Below are positions 28,634 to 38,428 of a stretch of 64,000 bases of DNA, piece after piece (position 1 is the stretch's first letter; the number at the start of each line of letters is the position of its first letter). Under the pieces are notes generated by a model. That model searched no databases and was not told the origin of the DNA. It worked only from the letters and a program-made list of their open reading frames with translations. A program made the position numbers and the translations under genes. Source of the stretch: an uncultured Opitutaceae bacterium (GTDB lineage Bacteria > Verrucomicrobiota > Verrucomicrobiia > Opitutales > Opitutaceae); contig CAITEC010000023.1 of assembly GCA_903891325.1 (NCBI GenBank), positions 19,248-83,247 on the forward strand, written 5' to 3'.

Positions 28634-31072
28634 ATGTCCAAGCCTTTCGTCCAATCAGCGTCGTGGATCTGGTCAGCCGAGGGCATCCACTCGGTCCCGG
28701 CCCCGGGCGCCGCATCCCCGTCCCAGTATCAGGTCCGCTATTTCCGCCGGAATTTCACCGTCGCGGACCCCGGGGCGGCCGCGCTGGCCGTCCACGTGTC
28801 GGCCGACAGCCGCTTTCTGCTCTACTGCAACGGCGCCCTGGTTGGGCGGGGGCCGGCAAAGGGCGATGTCAATCACCAGTTCTACGACAGCTTCGACCTG
28901 ACCCCGCTCCTGCGGAAGGGCGCGAACACGCTGGCCGCGCTCGTCTTCGACATGTCGCGCGTGGCGCTCTATCCCTCCCTCCTCGGGGCCCCCGGCTCGA
29001 TCATGCCCTATGCGGGCGGTTTCGTCCTCGAGGGCGCCCTGACGTCCGGGGACGGCTCCGTCATTGAAGACCTGCGGACCGACGCCTCCTGGAAGGTCGC
29101 CGTCGACTCCGGCCACCAGTTTCAAAACGAGAACACCCGCTTTGAGGGCTACCACGGCTATTTCGAGCGGCGCGCCGAGGCCCGGATCCCGCGGGGTTGG
29201 ACGGGAGTCTCGTTCGACGACGCTGCGTGGCCCGCCGCGCGCGTGCTCTACCGGGCGGAGCGCATCGAGGACAGGCGCGACCCGACCAGTCCCTACGGGC
29301 TCCTGCCGCGAATGATCCCGCCGCTGGTCGAGGAGGATCCGGCGACCTTCTCGGAGGTTTTTTCAGCGGGCGGCGCGCCCGCGCCCGCAGGCTGGGCCGA
29401 GCTTGTCCGAAGCGGCCGGCCCCTGACCCTGCCCCCCGGGTCGATCGTGGACGTGATCCTCGACGCCGGCCGGCTCACGACGGGCTATCCCTCGATTTCC
29501 GTGTCAGGGGGCGCCGGCAGCACGATCCGGCTCACCTACGCGGAGGCGCTGCGCCTCCGCTGGGACACGCCCGGGGCCACGCTCTTCGGGCGCCAGCAGC
29601 CGCTGGGGAACCTGGCATCGGTCTTTGCCGACGAGACGACGGGGTGGACCTTCGACCGGCGCGGCGCCATTACCGGATGGGGCGACATCTGGGAGCCGGA
29701 CGGCCGCGGCGAGCCCTTCGAGCCCTGGCACTGGCGGGCCTTCCAGTTTGTCGGGCTGAGGATCGCCGTCGGGGCCGAGCCGCTCACGCTGAAGTCCCTC
29801 GCGCACCGATTCACCGGCTATCCCTACCGGATGACCGCCTCGTTCGCCTCCTCGGATCCCGCCCTGGACCGGATATGGCCGGTCGGCCTGCACACCATGC
29901 GGCTCTGCTCGCACGAGACCTTCGAGGATGGACCCCATTATGAGCAGATGCAGTACGCGGGCGACAGCATGATCACCTCGCTGATCGGCCTCCTCACCTC
30001 CGGCGACGGCCGGCTGAGCCGCCAGGAGCTCCATCACATGGACTGGTCCCGCCTGTCCGACGGGCTCACGCAGAGCCGCTACCCGTCCCGCCTCGTGCAG
30101 ATCATACCGAGCTGGTCGCTTCACTGGATCACGACCGCGCGGGACTATCTCCTCTATTCCGGCGACGCCGCGACCGTGCGGGAGATTTGGCCCGGAGTGC
30201 GCAGCGTGATCGACTGGTTCCGCCGGCACTGCGACGCGGGAGGGCTCCCCGGCGCCCTTCCCTACTGGAATATCACCGACTGGTGCGCGTGGTGGCCGCG
30301 GGGCGTTGTTCCCGGCGCCGACAGCGGCCCGACGACCATTATCGCATCCCAATACATCGTGGCCCTGGACGAGGCGGCCTGGATCGCCGGGCACCTGGGG
30401 CTCCCCGCCGACGCGGCTGCGCTGGCAGCCGAGGCCGCCGCACTCAGGCCCCGACTCCATGCCCTGATGTGGAGCGAGGAGCAGGGTCTTTACTTCGATC
30501 GGCCCGGCGGTCCCGAGGTCAGCCAGTACGGCAACGCGTGGGCTGTCGTCGCCGGCGTGGCCGGCCCCCGCGAGCGCGAGCGCCTTGGCGCCCGGTTCCC
30601 GCTTGATCCGGCGCTCGCGCCCGGTTCGTTCTTCTGCTGGCACACCGTGTTTGCCGCGCTGCGCCTCTGCGGGCGTTACGACGAGATGCCCCGCTACCTC
30701 GGCACCTGGCACGAGTCGATCAGCTACGGCCTGTCGACCTTCGTCGAGGAAAACTCCTACTGGCGCTCAATGTGCCACGCGTGGTCGGCGCACCCGGTCA
30801 TCGAGTTCCTCACCGGGGTGCTCGGGGTGACGCCGACCGAGCCGGGATTCGGCCGCGTCACCGTCGCGCCGCACCGCTGCGGGCTGGACCACGCGGCGGG
30901 AAGCGTGTGCACGCCGCGCGGCCCGATCGACGTGGCCTGGCGCGCGGCCGGCGGCCGCTTCACGCTGAAGATCACGGCCCCCGAGGGAATGCCCGTCGAC
31001 GTTGTCGCGCCGGGCGGCGCCAAGCGCAGCTTCCCGGGCGGGCGCTTCGAGGAGTCCTTTCCCCTATCATGA
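28634..31072 (+). CDS. alpha-L-rhamnosidase (GH78)-like
   Basis: ASWIWSAEGI, YFRRNFTV, CSHETFEDGPHYEQMQYAGD, C-terminal LGVTPTEPGFGRVTVAPH. Confidence 0.88.
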   Translation: MSKPFVQSASWIWSAEGIHSVPAPGAASPSQYQVRYFRRNFTVADPGAAALAVHVSADSRFLLYCNGALVGRGPAKGDVNHQFYDSFDLTPLLRKGANTLAALVFDMSRVALYPSLLGAPGSIMPYAGGFVLEGALTSGDGSVIEDLRTDASWKVAVDSGHQFQNENTRFEGYHGYFERRAEARIPRGWTGVSFDDAAWPAARVLYRAERIEDRRDPTSPYGLLPRMIPPLVEEDPATFSEVFSAGGAPAPAGWAELVRSGRPLTLPPGSIVDVILDAGRLTTGYPSISVSGGAGSTIRLTYAEALRLRWDTPGATLFGRQQPLGNLASVFADETTGWTFDRRGAITGWGDIWEPDGRGEPFEPWHWRAFQFVGLRIAVGAEPLTLKSLAHRFTGYPYRMTASFASSDPALDRIWPVGLHTMRLCSHETFEDGPHYEQMQYAGDSMITSLIGLLTSGDGRLSRQELHHMDWSRLSDGLTQSRYPSRLVQIIPSWSLHWITTARDYLLYSGDAATVREIWPGVRSVIDWFRRHCDAGGLPGALPYWNITDWCAWWPRGVVPGADSGPTTIIASQYIVALDEAAWIAGHLGLPADAAALAAEAAALRPRLHALMWSEEQGLYFDRPGGPEVSQYGNAWAVVAGVAGPRERERLGARFPLDPALAPGSFFCWHTVFAALRLCGRYDEMPRYLGTWHESISYGLSTFVEENSYWRSMCHAWSAHPVIEFLTGVLGVTPTEPGFGRVTVAPHRCGLDHAAGSVCTPRGPIDVAWRAAGGRFTLKITAPEGMPVDVVAPGGAKRSFPGGRFEESFPLS

Positions 31073-31923
31073 ACCCATCCGCCCTCAGCCTCGACCACGA
31101 AGCCGGCCGCGCCGTGACGATATCCGCCGGCGGCGCAGTCCTCTTCCGGTACGTCTACGCGCCCGGGACCCAGCCCGGCGAGTCGCCCCGCCCCTACGCC
31201 CATCCCGTCAATTCCCTGGCCGGCGACCGGCTCAGCGGATTTCGCCCGAACGACCACCCGTGGCACCAGGGCCTGAGCCTGACGGTCACCAACCTGTCCG
31301 GGGTCAATTTCTGGGGCGGTCCGACCTACCGGCGCGAGGACAGCTACCGCTGGCGGAACGATCACGGGGAGCAGCGCCACCGGGAGTGGCTCGAGCTCAG
31401 TCCGGCGCGCCTAAGGCACACGCTGGCCTGGCACGCCACCGCGACCGGCGAAGTGATGCTCGACGAGACGCGCGAGCTCCTGGTCTCCGCGGCCGCGGGG
31501 AGCTGGAGCCTCGAATGGGCGAGCCGGCTGGTGAATGTCACCGGGCGGACGCTCGAGTTTGGCGATCCGGATACGGCCGGCCTCCCCGGCTCCCACTACA
31601 CCGGACTGCAGTTTCGCGGCGCGCGGGCGCTGCTCGACGACCACGGCGACGCCGCGATCCGCCTCTGCTCCGAGGGAGCGAACGAGGGGGAAAAGGCCGT
31701 GCACGGCGCCCCGGGTCGCTGGATGGAATGGCACGTCCAGTCCGACGAGACCCTGCGCCGGACGCTGATCCGCTTCGAGAATCCCTCCGCGCCGATCCGG
31801 TGGTTTGTGCGCAGGGCCTATCCCCTCGCCGCGTTTTCCCTCAACCGGGAGCCCGGGCTCACCCTCCCGGCCGGGGGGGCGATCGACCTCCGCCACCGGC
31901 TGACCTTCGCCGACGTGCCATGA
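31069..31923 (+). CDS. DUF6807 / PmoA-family protein
   Basis: RPYAHPVNSLAGDRLSGFRPNDHPWHQGLSLTVTNLSGVNFWGG; ATGA overlap with upstream stop. Confidence 0.75.
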   Translation: MNPSALSLDHEAGRAVTISAGGAVLFRYVYAPGTQPGESPRPYAHPVNSLAGDRLSGFRPNDHPWHQGLSLTVTNLSGVNFWGGPTYRREDSYRWRNDHGEQRHREWLELSPARLRHTLAWHATATGEVMLDETRELLVSAAAGSWSLEWASRLVNVTGRTLEFGDPDTAGLPGSHYTGLQFRGARALLDDHGDAAIRLCSEGANEGEKAVHGAPGRWMEWHVQSDETLRRTLIRFENPSAPIRWFVRRAYPLAAFSLNREPGLTLPAGGAIDLRHRLTFADVP

Positions 31924-33203
31924 ACCTGGATCGAAAGGATTTCCTTCGCTGTGTCGGTGCCGGCGCCCTCGGCGCCCTGGCCCTTCCCTCGCGCGGGTCC
32001 GTGACCGTTGCGTCCGAGCCGCCGCTTCCGGCATTTTCCAGCGGTACCGCCGAGGGCTATTGGAGCGCGGTCCGCGCCCGCTTTCCCCTGGATCCCGGAC
32101 TGGCCTACTTCAATACCGGCGGACTGGGCCCGGCCTCCTCGCCCGTCCTCGAGCTCTTCACGCGGACGATGATGGCCCACCAGCGCATCTCCGACACCGG
32201 TTTCGAGGGATTCGCCCCGGCGCGCGCGACCGCGGCCCGCTTCCTCGGCGTGTCCCCCCAGGAAATCGCCTTCAGCCGCAACACGACGGAGGGCAACTCC
32301 ATCGTGGCGGCCGGGCTCAGGCTTGGACCGGGCGACGAGGTGATCCTCGATTCCCACGCCCATCCGGGCGGCTCGTTTCCCTGGTACAACCAGGCGAAGG
32401 CCCGCGGCGTCGTCGTCAAGCTCTTCGAACCCGACCCGGCGACCGCCGCCGGCAACGTCGAGCGGATCCGCGCCCTGGTCACCCCGCGCACGCGGGTCAT
32501 CCAGGTGAGCCACGTGACAGCCCCGACCGGTATCGTCATGCCCGCGGCCGACATCGGCGCGCTCGCGCGCGCCCACGGGGCGTGGTTCCACGTGGACGGC
32601 GCGCAGTCGGCCGGGATGATCCGGTTCAGCGTGCGCGACCTGGGGTGCGATTCCTTCGCGACCAGCGGGCACAAGTGGCTCGGCGGTCCGCATGAGACGG
32701 GCATTTTCTTTGTCCGAAAGGAACGGCTTGACGAGGTGTCCCCGCCCGAGGTCGGGGCGCACTCGGGAAGGCTCCCCGTCCTTCCCGGGGTCCTTCACTA
32801 CAGCCCGACGGCCCTCCGCTACGAATACGGGACCCGGAACGCCGCGAGCGTCGTCGCGCTTGCGGCCGCGCTGCGCTGGCAGGAGGAAATCGGCCGGGAC
32901 CGGATCGAGGAACGGGGCCGGGAGCTGTCATCGCGCGTCAGGGCGGACCTCAGGGCGATTCCCGACATCGAGTTCCTGACGCCGGAGGCCCCCGGCCTTT
33001 CCGGGTCGATGCTGACCTTCCGGACCCCGCGGATGCCGTTTGCGACCCTGTTCGGCCGGCTTGAGAAGGGTTACCGGATCCGCTGCAGGCCGGTGAGCGA
33101 GCAGAACCTGAACGCCGTCCGCGTCTCGACCCATTTCTTCAACTCCCCCGCGGAATGCGACCGGCTGGTCGAGGCCGTGGGCAGCATCCTCAAGGAAGCC
33201 TGA
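31920..33203 (+). CDS. class V aminotransferase-fold PLP enzyme with N-terminal export-like signal
   Basis: FHVDGAQSAGMI, ATSGHKWLGGPHETGIFFV (PLP lysine); ATGA overlap with upstream gene; leader MNLDRKDFLRCVGAGALGALALPS. Confidence 0.85.
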   Translation: MNLDRKDFLRCVGAGALGALALPSRGSVTVASEPPLPAFSSGTAEGYWSAVRARFPLDPGLAYFNTGGLGPASSPVLELFTRTMMAHQRISDTGFEGFAPARATAARFLGVSPQEIAFSRNTTEGNSIVAAGLRLGPGDEVILDSHAHPGGSFPWYNQAKARGVVVKLFEPDPATAAGNVERIRALVTPRTRVIQVSHVTAPTGIVMPAADIGALARAHGAWFHVDGAQSAGMIRFSVRDLGCDSFATSGHKWLGGPHETGIFFVRKERLDEVSPPEVGAHSGRLPVLPGVLHYSPTALRYEYGTRNAASVVALAAALRWQEEIGRDRIEERGRELSSRVRADLRAIPDIEFLTPEAPGLSGSMLTFRTPRMPFATLFGRLEKGYRIRCRPVSEQNLNAVRVSTHFFNSPAECDRLVEAVGSILKEA

Positions 33204-33207
33204 CACC

Positions 33208-35139
33208 ATGGCCAACGCCTCATCCCCGCCGCTGGGCAAGGTCCGCTTTACCGGCGGGCTCCTGGCCGAACGAATCGCCCTGGTGCACGGGGTCATGATC
33301 CCCTACCAATGGGAGGCGCTCAACGACCGGGTCGAGGGGGCCGAGCGCAGCGGCGCGGTCCAGAATGTGCGGATCGCCGCCGGGGAGATCGCGGGAAAAT
33401 TCCACGGGCACTGCTTCCAGGACTCCGACCTCCACAAGTGGATCGAGGCGGCCAGCCACCGGCTGGCGACCGCGCCCGACCCCGCGCTCGATGCCGCGCT
33501 CGACGGGATCATCGCCACGCTCGCCCGCGCGCAACTGCCCGACGGCTATCTCAACACCTACGTCCAGGTTTCCGCCCCGGACCAGCGCTTCGCCAACCTT
33601 CGCGACAACCACGAGCTCTACTGTGCCGGCCACCTCATCGAGGCGGGCGTCGCCCACTTCGCGGCGACCGGGAAGCGAAGCCTGCTGGACGTGTGCCGCC
33701 GGCTTGCGGACATGGTCGACCGGACGTTCGGCCCCGGGCCCGGCCAGATCCGGGGCTACCCGGGGCACGAGGAGCTCGAGCTCGCGCTCGTCAAGCTGGC
33801 CGGCGCCGCCGGTGAGCCCCGCTACGCCCGGCTCGCCGCCTGGTTCGTCCTCCAGCGCGGCGCCCAGCCGCCCTATTTTGAGGAGGAGGCCCGCCGCCGA
33901 AAGGAGGACAAGCTTCCGTACTTTGTCCACGTCGACGGGCTCTCCTACTGGCAGGCGCACCGGCCCGTGGTCGAGCAGACCGAGCCCGTCGGCCACGCCG
34001 TCCGCGCGATGTACCTTTATACCGCCATGGCCGACGTGGCCCGGGAGACCGGCGACGCCGCGCTTGCCCGCGCCTGCCGCACCCTCTGGGACTCGCTGGT
34101 CCGCCGCCACCTCTACATCACGGGAGGGGTCGGAGCCGATCCCTGGGGCGAAAAATTTTCCGAGGGATTGGACCTGCCGAACGACCGCGCCTACGCCGAG
34201 ACCTGCGCGTCGGTGGGGCTTGTCTTCTTCGCGCGGCGGATGCTCGACCTTGAGCTGCGCGGCGAGTTCGGCGACGTCATGGAGCGCGCCCTCTACAACA
34301 ACGTCCTGGCCGGCATGGCGCTCGACGGCCGGAAATTCTTCTACGTGAACCCGCTCGAGGTGCGCCCCGCGGTCGCCCGGCGGCGCTACGACTGCCACTC
34401 GGTCAAGGTGACGCGGGTCGGCTGGTTCGGCTGCGCCTGTTGCCCGCCGAATATCGCCCGGCTTCTGGCCTCGGCCGGCGCCTACGCCTACGCGACGATG
34501 CCCGACGGGCTCGCCATCCACCTGTACGCCGAGGGCGGGATCGATTTCACCGCCGCCGGCGGCACGGCGGTCCGGGTGGATGTTCGCACCCAGTATCCCT
34601 GGGACGGGGAAATCGCGCTCGCAATCGGGCCGGCGGATCCGGCGACATTCGCGCTGCGGCTCAGGATCCCCGGCTGGTGCCGCGGGGCGGCCGCCGCGGT
34701 TAACGGGCGCGCGGTGACGGACGCCGCGCGCGACGGCTATCTGGAGATCAGGCGGGAGTGGCGGAAGGGCGACACGGTATCCCTGTCGCTCCCGATGCCC
34801 GTCGAGCGCGTCCGGGCCGACCCCCGGGTGTCGGCCGACGCGGGCTGCGTCGCCCTCCAGCGGGGCCCCCTGGTCTACTGCCTGGAGGAGGCCGACAACG
34901 GCGCCGACCTTGCGGCCCTTTCCCTGCCGCGCTCCGCGGGGCTGCGGGTGCGCCGCGACCCGGCGCTCCTCGGCGGCTGCGCCGTCGTCGAGGGCGACGG
35001 CGCGCGGGAGCTCGCCGGCGACTCCCTTTACACGATGGATCCTCCGCGGGCCTCGCCCGCGCCGATCCGCGCGATTCCCTACGCGCTTTGGGCGAATAGG
35101 GGCGAGGGGGAGATGCGCGTGTGGATCCGCGAGACGTGA
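33208..35139 (+). CDS. beta-L-arabinofuranosidase (GH127, DUF1680)-like
   Basis: CAGHLIEAGVAHF, HLYITGGVGA, YAETCASVGLVFFARRML, CACCPPNIARLLAS. Confidence 0.9.
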   Translation: MANASSPPLGKVRFTGGLLAERIALVHGVMIPYQWEALNDRVEGAERSGAVQNVRIAAGEIAGKFHGHCFQDSDLHKWIEAASHRLATAPDPALDAALDGIIATLARAQLPDGYLNTYVQVSAPDQRFANLRDNHELYCAGHLIEAGVAHFAATGKRSLLDVCRRLADMVDRTFGPGPGQIRGYPGHEELELALVKLAGAAGEPRYARLAAWFVLQRGAQPPYFEEEARRRKEDKLPYFVHVDGLSYWQAHRPVVEQTEPVGHAVRAMYLYTAMADVARETGDAALARACRTLWDSLVRRHLYITGGVGADPWGEKFSEGLDLPNDRAYAETCASVGLVFFARRMLDLELRGEFGDVMERALYNNVLAGMALDGRKFFYVNPLEVRPAVARRRYDCHSVKVTRVGWFGCACCPPNIARLLASAGAYAYATMPDGLAIHLYAEGGIDFTAAGGTAVRVDVRTQYPWDGEIALAIGPADPATFALRLRIPGWCRGAAAAVNGRAVTDAARDGYLEIRREWRKGDTVSLSLPMPVERVRADPRVSADAGCVALQRGPLVYCLEEADNGADLAALSLPRSAGLRVRRDPALLGGCAVVEGDGARELAGDSLYTMDPPRASPAPIRAIPYALWANRGEGEMRVWIRET

Positions 35140-36596
35140 GCGCGGCATCGGGCAGTCCGCCTTCCGGCGCGGGCGCGGGAGGCTCCCCCGGGAGCCGGAA
35201 GTCCGGCCTGATGCGCTGCTTCGAGCTCTCGACCGCGGACGGGATCTCCGCGACGCCGCTGGTCACGATGTCCGTGCCGGTCAACCTGTTCCTGACCGCG
35301 CTGGTCACGACGACCTACCCGCTGGCAGCCTCCGCGATCGGCCTCTTCACAGCGGCGCCCTACGTCGCGAACTTCCTTCACATCTTCGCGATGCCGGCGC
35401 TCACCCGCTGGAAGGCGCCCAAGGCGCTCACGGTGGCGGCCGCCACGCTGCACCTTGTCACCTGGGTCGCGCTCGGCGTGATGCTGCCCTGGCTCCCGCG
35501 CGACAATCCCGCGCTCGCGGGCCGGTGGCTGATCGCCTGGTTCTTCGTCTCCAGCATCTTCGCCGCAATCATGGGCGTGTCGTGGAACTCCTGGGTCCAG
35601 GAGTGGGTCCCGCCGCGGCTCATGGGAAAGTACTTCGGCCCGCGGAACCGGCTCGTGCAGATTGCCACGCTCCTCTTCCTCCTGATTGCGGGCTGGATCA
35701 TCGGCCACTGGCGCTACGCCATCCCCGCGTTCCAGGGGATCATCGCCGGCGCCGCCATCCTGCGCCTCTTCTCCCTGCGGTGGCAGTGGGTAAGCCCGAC
35801 CCGCCCGCTGCGCCCCCCGAAGGGGGCCGGTCTCACCGTCGGCGAGCAGCTCGGTGTCCTGCGGCGCTCGGGATCATTCCTCGCATTCGTCGCCTTCGGC
35901 TGCATCTGGTCGTTCGCCGCCAATTGCTTCGGGGCCTTCTACCAGGTGTTCATGTTCAACCAGGTGCACCTCTCCGCCTTCGAGGTCGGGGTCACGGCCA
36001 CGCTCGCCCAGCTCGGAGGCGCCCTATCGCTGCCCGCATGGGGCGTGCTCCTCGACCGCTATGGGAACAAGCCGGTGATGATCGTCTCCCTCCTGCTCTG
36101 GCAGCTCTCGAACTTCTTCTGGTGCTTCGCGACCCCGTCCAACCCCTTCCTGCTGTATCTGCTCTGGCTTTGGGCAGGGGCGACCAGCGCAGGATTCGTG
36201 CTCGGCCAGTTCACGATCCTGCTCCGCGTGCTGCCGGTGGAGGCGAAGAACCTGGCGATCGGCTTCAACCTGGCCGTCACCTCCCTGTTTGCCGCGAGCG
36301 CCCCGATCATCGGCGGCTTCCTCCTTGAATGGGCGCTCTCGCTCCATGCGGACACCCTGGCCGTCTACCATGTCTGCTTCCTCCTTCAGCCCATCATGGC
36401 GCTCGCGGGAGCGTTCGTCCTCTTCCGCGTGCACGAGCCGGAGGCGAGCCCCCTCCACGTCGTGGTCGGCGCGATGCGCAACATCCGGACCCTCGGCGGC
36501 GTGCTCGGTTTGAGCTTTCTGACGAACTATTTTTTCCAGTCTTCGGCGCGGCAGAAAAAACATTCCCCGTCTTTCTTTACGGGCATGCCGGACTAA
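35121..36596 (+). CDS. MFS transporter
   Basis: Around 10-12 hydrophobic segments; start may be 35121 or 35211 (MRCFELSTADG). Confidence 0.82.
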   Translation: MDPRDVSAASGSPPSGAGAGGSPGSRKSGLMRCFELSTADGISATPLVTMSVPVNLFLTALVTTTYPLAASAIGLFTAAPYVANFLHIFAMPALTRWKAPKALTVAAATLHLVTWVALGVMLPWLPRDNPALAGRWLIAWFFVSSIFAAIMGVSWNSWVQEWVPPRLMGKYFGPRNRLVQIATLLFLLIAGWIIGHWRYAIPAFQGIIAGAAILRLFSLRWQWVSPTRPLRPPKGAGLTVGEQLGVLRRSGSFLAFVAFGCIWSFAANCFGAFYQVFMFNQVHLSAFEVGVTATLAQLGGALSLPAWGVLLDRYGNKPVMIVSLLLWQLSNFFWCFATPSNPFLLYLLWLWAGATSAGFVLGQFTILLRVLPVEAKNLAIGFNLAVTSLFAASAPIIGGFLLEWALSLHADTLAVYHVCFLLQPIMALAGAFVLFRVHEPEASPLHVVVGAMRNIRTLGGVLGLSFLTNYFFQSSARQKKHSPSFFTGMPD

Positions 36597-36617
36597 AACA
36601 GGTCGCGAAACATTTTT

Positions 36618-36768
36618 AACAGGAAGGCCGGGAAGATCGGAAAGGCCTGAAAAGAAGGGCCCAAAACCCAAAAATAAGAACAGATTACCGGCTCGGAATC
36701 CCGTCGTATCGCAGGAAGGAGTTGGATTGTGACGGATCGCACTTCCCGCGCTTCCCGATCTTCCTGTT
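36618..36768. repeat. imperfect inverted repeat of AACAGGAAGnnCGGGAAG modules in a convergent intergenic region
   Basis: AACAGGAAGGCCGGGAAGATCGGAAAG (36618-36644) versus reverse complement of 36742-36768 AACAGGAAGATCGGGAAGCGCGGGAAG; about 22 of 27 positions match. Confidence 0.6.
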
Positions 36769-36795
36769 CAAATCCGAAAGAGAATTCGAAATCAG

Positions 36796-37716
36796 TCAGT
36801 TTCCCTGAGCTATAAGGAAGGCCTCGACCTCCGCCCTCGTCGGGATGCCCGCCTGGGCGCCGGGGCGCTGGACCTTCAGGGCGGAGGCGGCGTTCGCGAA
36901 GCGGCAGGCTTCGAAGAGGTCGCGGGTCTCGAGCCAGCGGCTGATCATCGCCCCGGCAAAGCAATCGCCGGCTCCGACGGTATCGACGGCCTTGGCCGGA
37001 AATCCGGCGAGGATTTCCCGCCTGCCGCCCGATGAGACCGCGCAGCCGCGCGCCCCCAGTTTCACGACAACGTTCGCCGCGCCCCGGCGGTGCAGGATCG
37101 CGGCCGCCGCGAGCGCCGCCTCGGGGGTCGTCGGGTCGATCCCGGTGAGCACGCGGGTCTCCTGCTCGTTGGGGGTGACGAAGTCCGCCAGGCCCAGGAT
37201 ACTGTCCGGGATCTCGCGGGCCGGGGCGGGATCGAGCAGGACGGGCACGCCGGCGCGGCGGGCGATCTCCATCGCCCGCTCGACGATGGGCAGCGGTATT
37301 TCCAGCTGAACGAGCAGCGCGTCGGCGCCGGTGATCCGCGCCGCGTTCAGGTCGAGGTGCGCCGGGGGCAGGTCGTCGTTCGCGCCCCGCAGCACGAGGA
37401 TCGTGTTGCCCGCCGCCGCATCGATGACGACGAAGGCGATGCCGGTCCGCGATCGTTCCGAGCGAAAGATCCCATCGGAGACCACCCCGGCCCGCCCCAG
37501 CGATTCCAGGGCGATTCCCGCAAAGGCATCCGCTCCAATCGATCCGATCAGCCCGGCCTCGCAGCCCATCCGCGCGCAGGCCACCGCCTGGTTCGCCCCC
37601 TTTCCCCCGGGGACGATGTCGAGCGAATCACCGGTGACCGTCTCGCCCGCAAGCGGGGGGCGCGCGGCGCGGGCGACCAGGTCAACGATGATGCTGCCGA
37701 CAATCGCAATCTTCAT
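36796..37716 (-). CDS. rbsK: ribokinase / PfkB-family sugar kinase
   Basis: GSIIVDLVARAARPPLAGETVTGDSLDIVPGGKGANQAVACARMG; DTVGAGDCFAGAMI. Confidence 0.9.
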   Translation of the reverse strand: MKIAIVGSIIVDLVARAARPPLAGETVTGDSLDIVPGGKGANQAVACARMGCEAGLIGSIGADAFAGIALESLGRAGVVSDGIFRSERSRTGIAFVVIDAAAGNTILVLRGANDDLPPAHLDLNAARITGADALLVQLEIPLPIVERAMEIARRAGVPVLLDPAPAREIPDSILGLADFVTPNEQETRVLTGIDPTTPEAALAAAAILHRRGAANVVVKLGARGCAVSSGGRREILAGFPAKAVDTVGAGDCFAGAMISRWLETRDLFEACRFANAASALKVQRPGAQAGIPTRAEVEAFLIAQGN

Positions 37717-38417
37717 GGATGAACGGCCGCCATTGCGGCGAGTGCGCCGCGGACGCGAACCACCTCGTCGGCGGGCGTCGCGCCCGCGTGAAAGATCGCC
37801 GAGGTCCCGCCCACGAGCAGGGAGGCGCCCCGGTCCAGCAGCGCGGGAATGCGGGACAGGCCGACCGCGCCGTCGACCTGGATCCTCGCCCGGGAGCCCG
37901 TCGATCGGATCAGGGCCGCGAGTTCGTCCAGCTTGGGCAGGACCGACTCGATGAAGGACTGGCCGGCAAAGCCGGGCTCGACGGTCATCACGCAGACCAG
38001 GTCGAGCGCGCGGATCGCCGGCGCGAGGACCGAGACCGGTGTGGCCGGATTGATTGCCGCGCCGGCCTTCCGGCCCGTTTTCCGGATCGCCTCCACCGCG
38101 ACCGCCAGATCCGCCGCGGCTTCCGCATGGATCGTGATCGAGTCCGCGCCGGCCGCCGCGAAGGCGGCGATGTGCCGTTCGGGATGGACGACCATGAGGT
38201 GGGCGTCAAAGGGCCTCCGCGTGGCGGGCCGCAGCGCCCGCATCTGGTCGGCGCCCAGGGCGAAGTTCCTCACGAAGGAACCGTCCATGACGTCGAAATG
38301 AAAGAAGTCTATCCCCGCCCGGTCCAGGTCGACCACGACCCGCCGAAGGTCCCCCTGGTCCGCGCACATCAGGGACGCCCCCAGCTCAACCGCGGCCGCA
38401 TTGACCAGGCCTGGCAT
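37713..38417 (-). CDS. rpe: ribulose-phosphate 3-epimerase family protein
   Basis: IDFFHFDVMDGSFVRNFALG, FDAHLMVVHPE, VMTVEPGFAGQSFI, IQVDGAV. Confidence 0.9.
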   Translation of the reverse strand: MPGLVNAAAVELGASLMCADQGDLRRVVVDLDRAGIDFFHFDVMDGSFVRNFALGADQMRALRPATRRPFDAHLMVVHPERHIAAFAAAGADSITIHAEAAADLAVAVEAIRKTGRKAGAAINPATPVSVLAPAIRALDLVCVMTVEPGFAGQSFIESVLPKLDELAALIRSTGSRARIQVDGAVGLSRIPALLDRGASLLVGGTSAIFHAGATPADEVVRVRGALAAMAAVHP

Positions 38418-38428
38418 CGCGGGCGGCC

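Noticed and set aside
33220-35148. 642 aa minus-strand ORF opposite GH127
   Set aside because: Antisense shadow; no recognisable motif.
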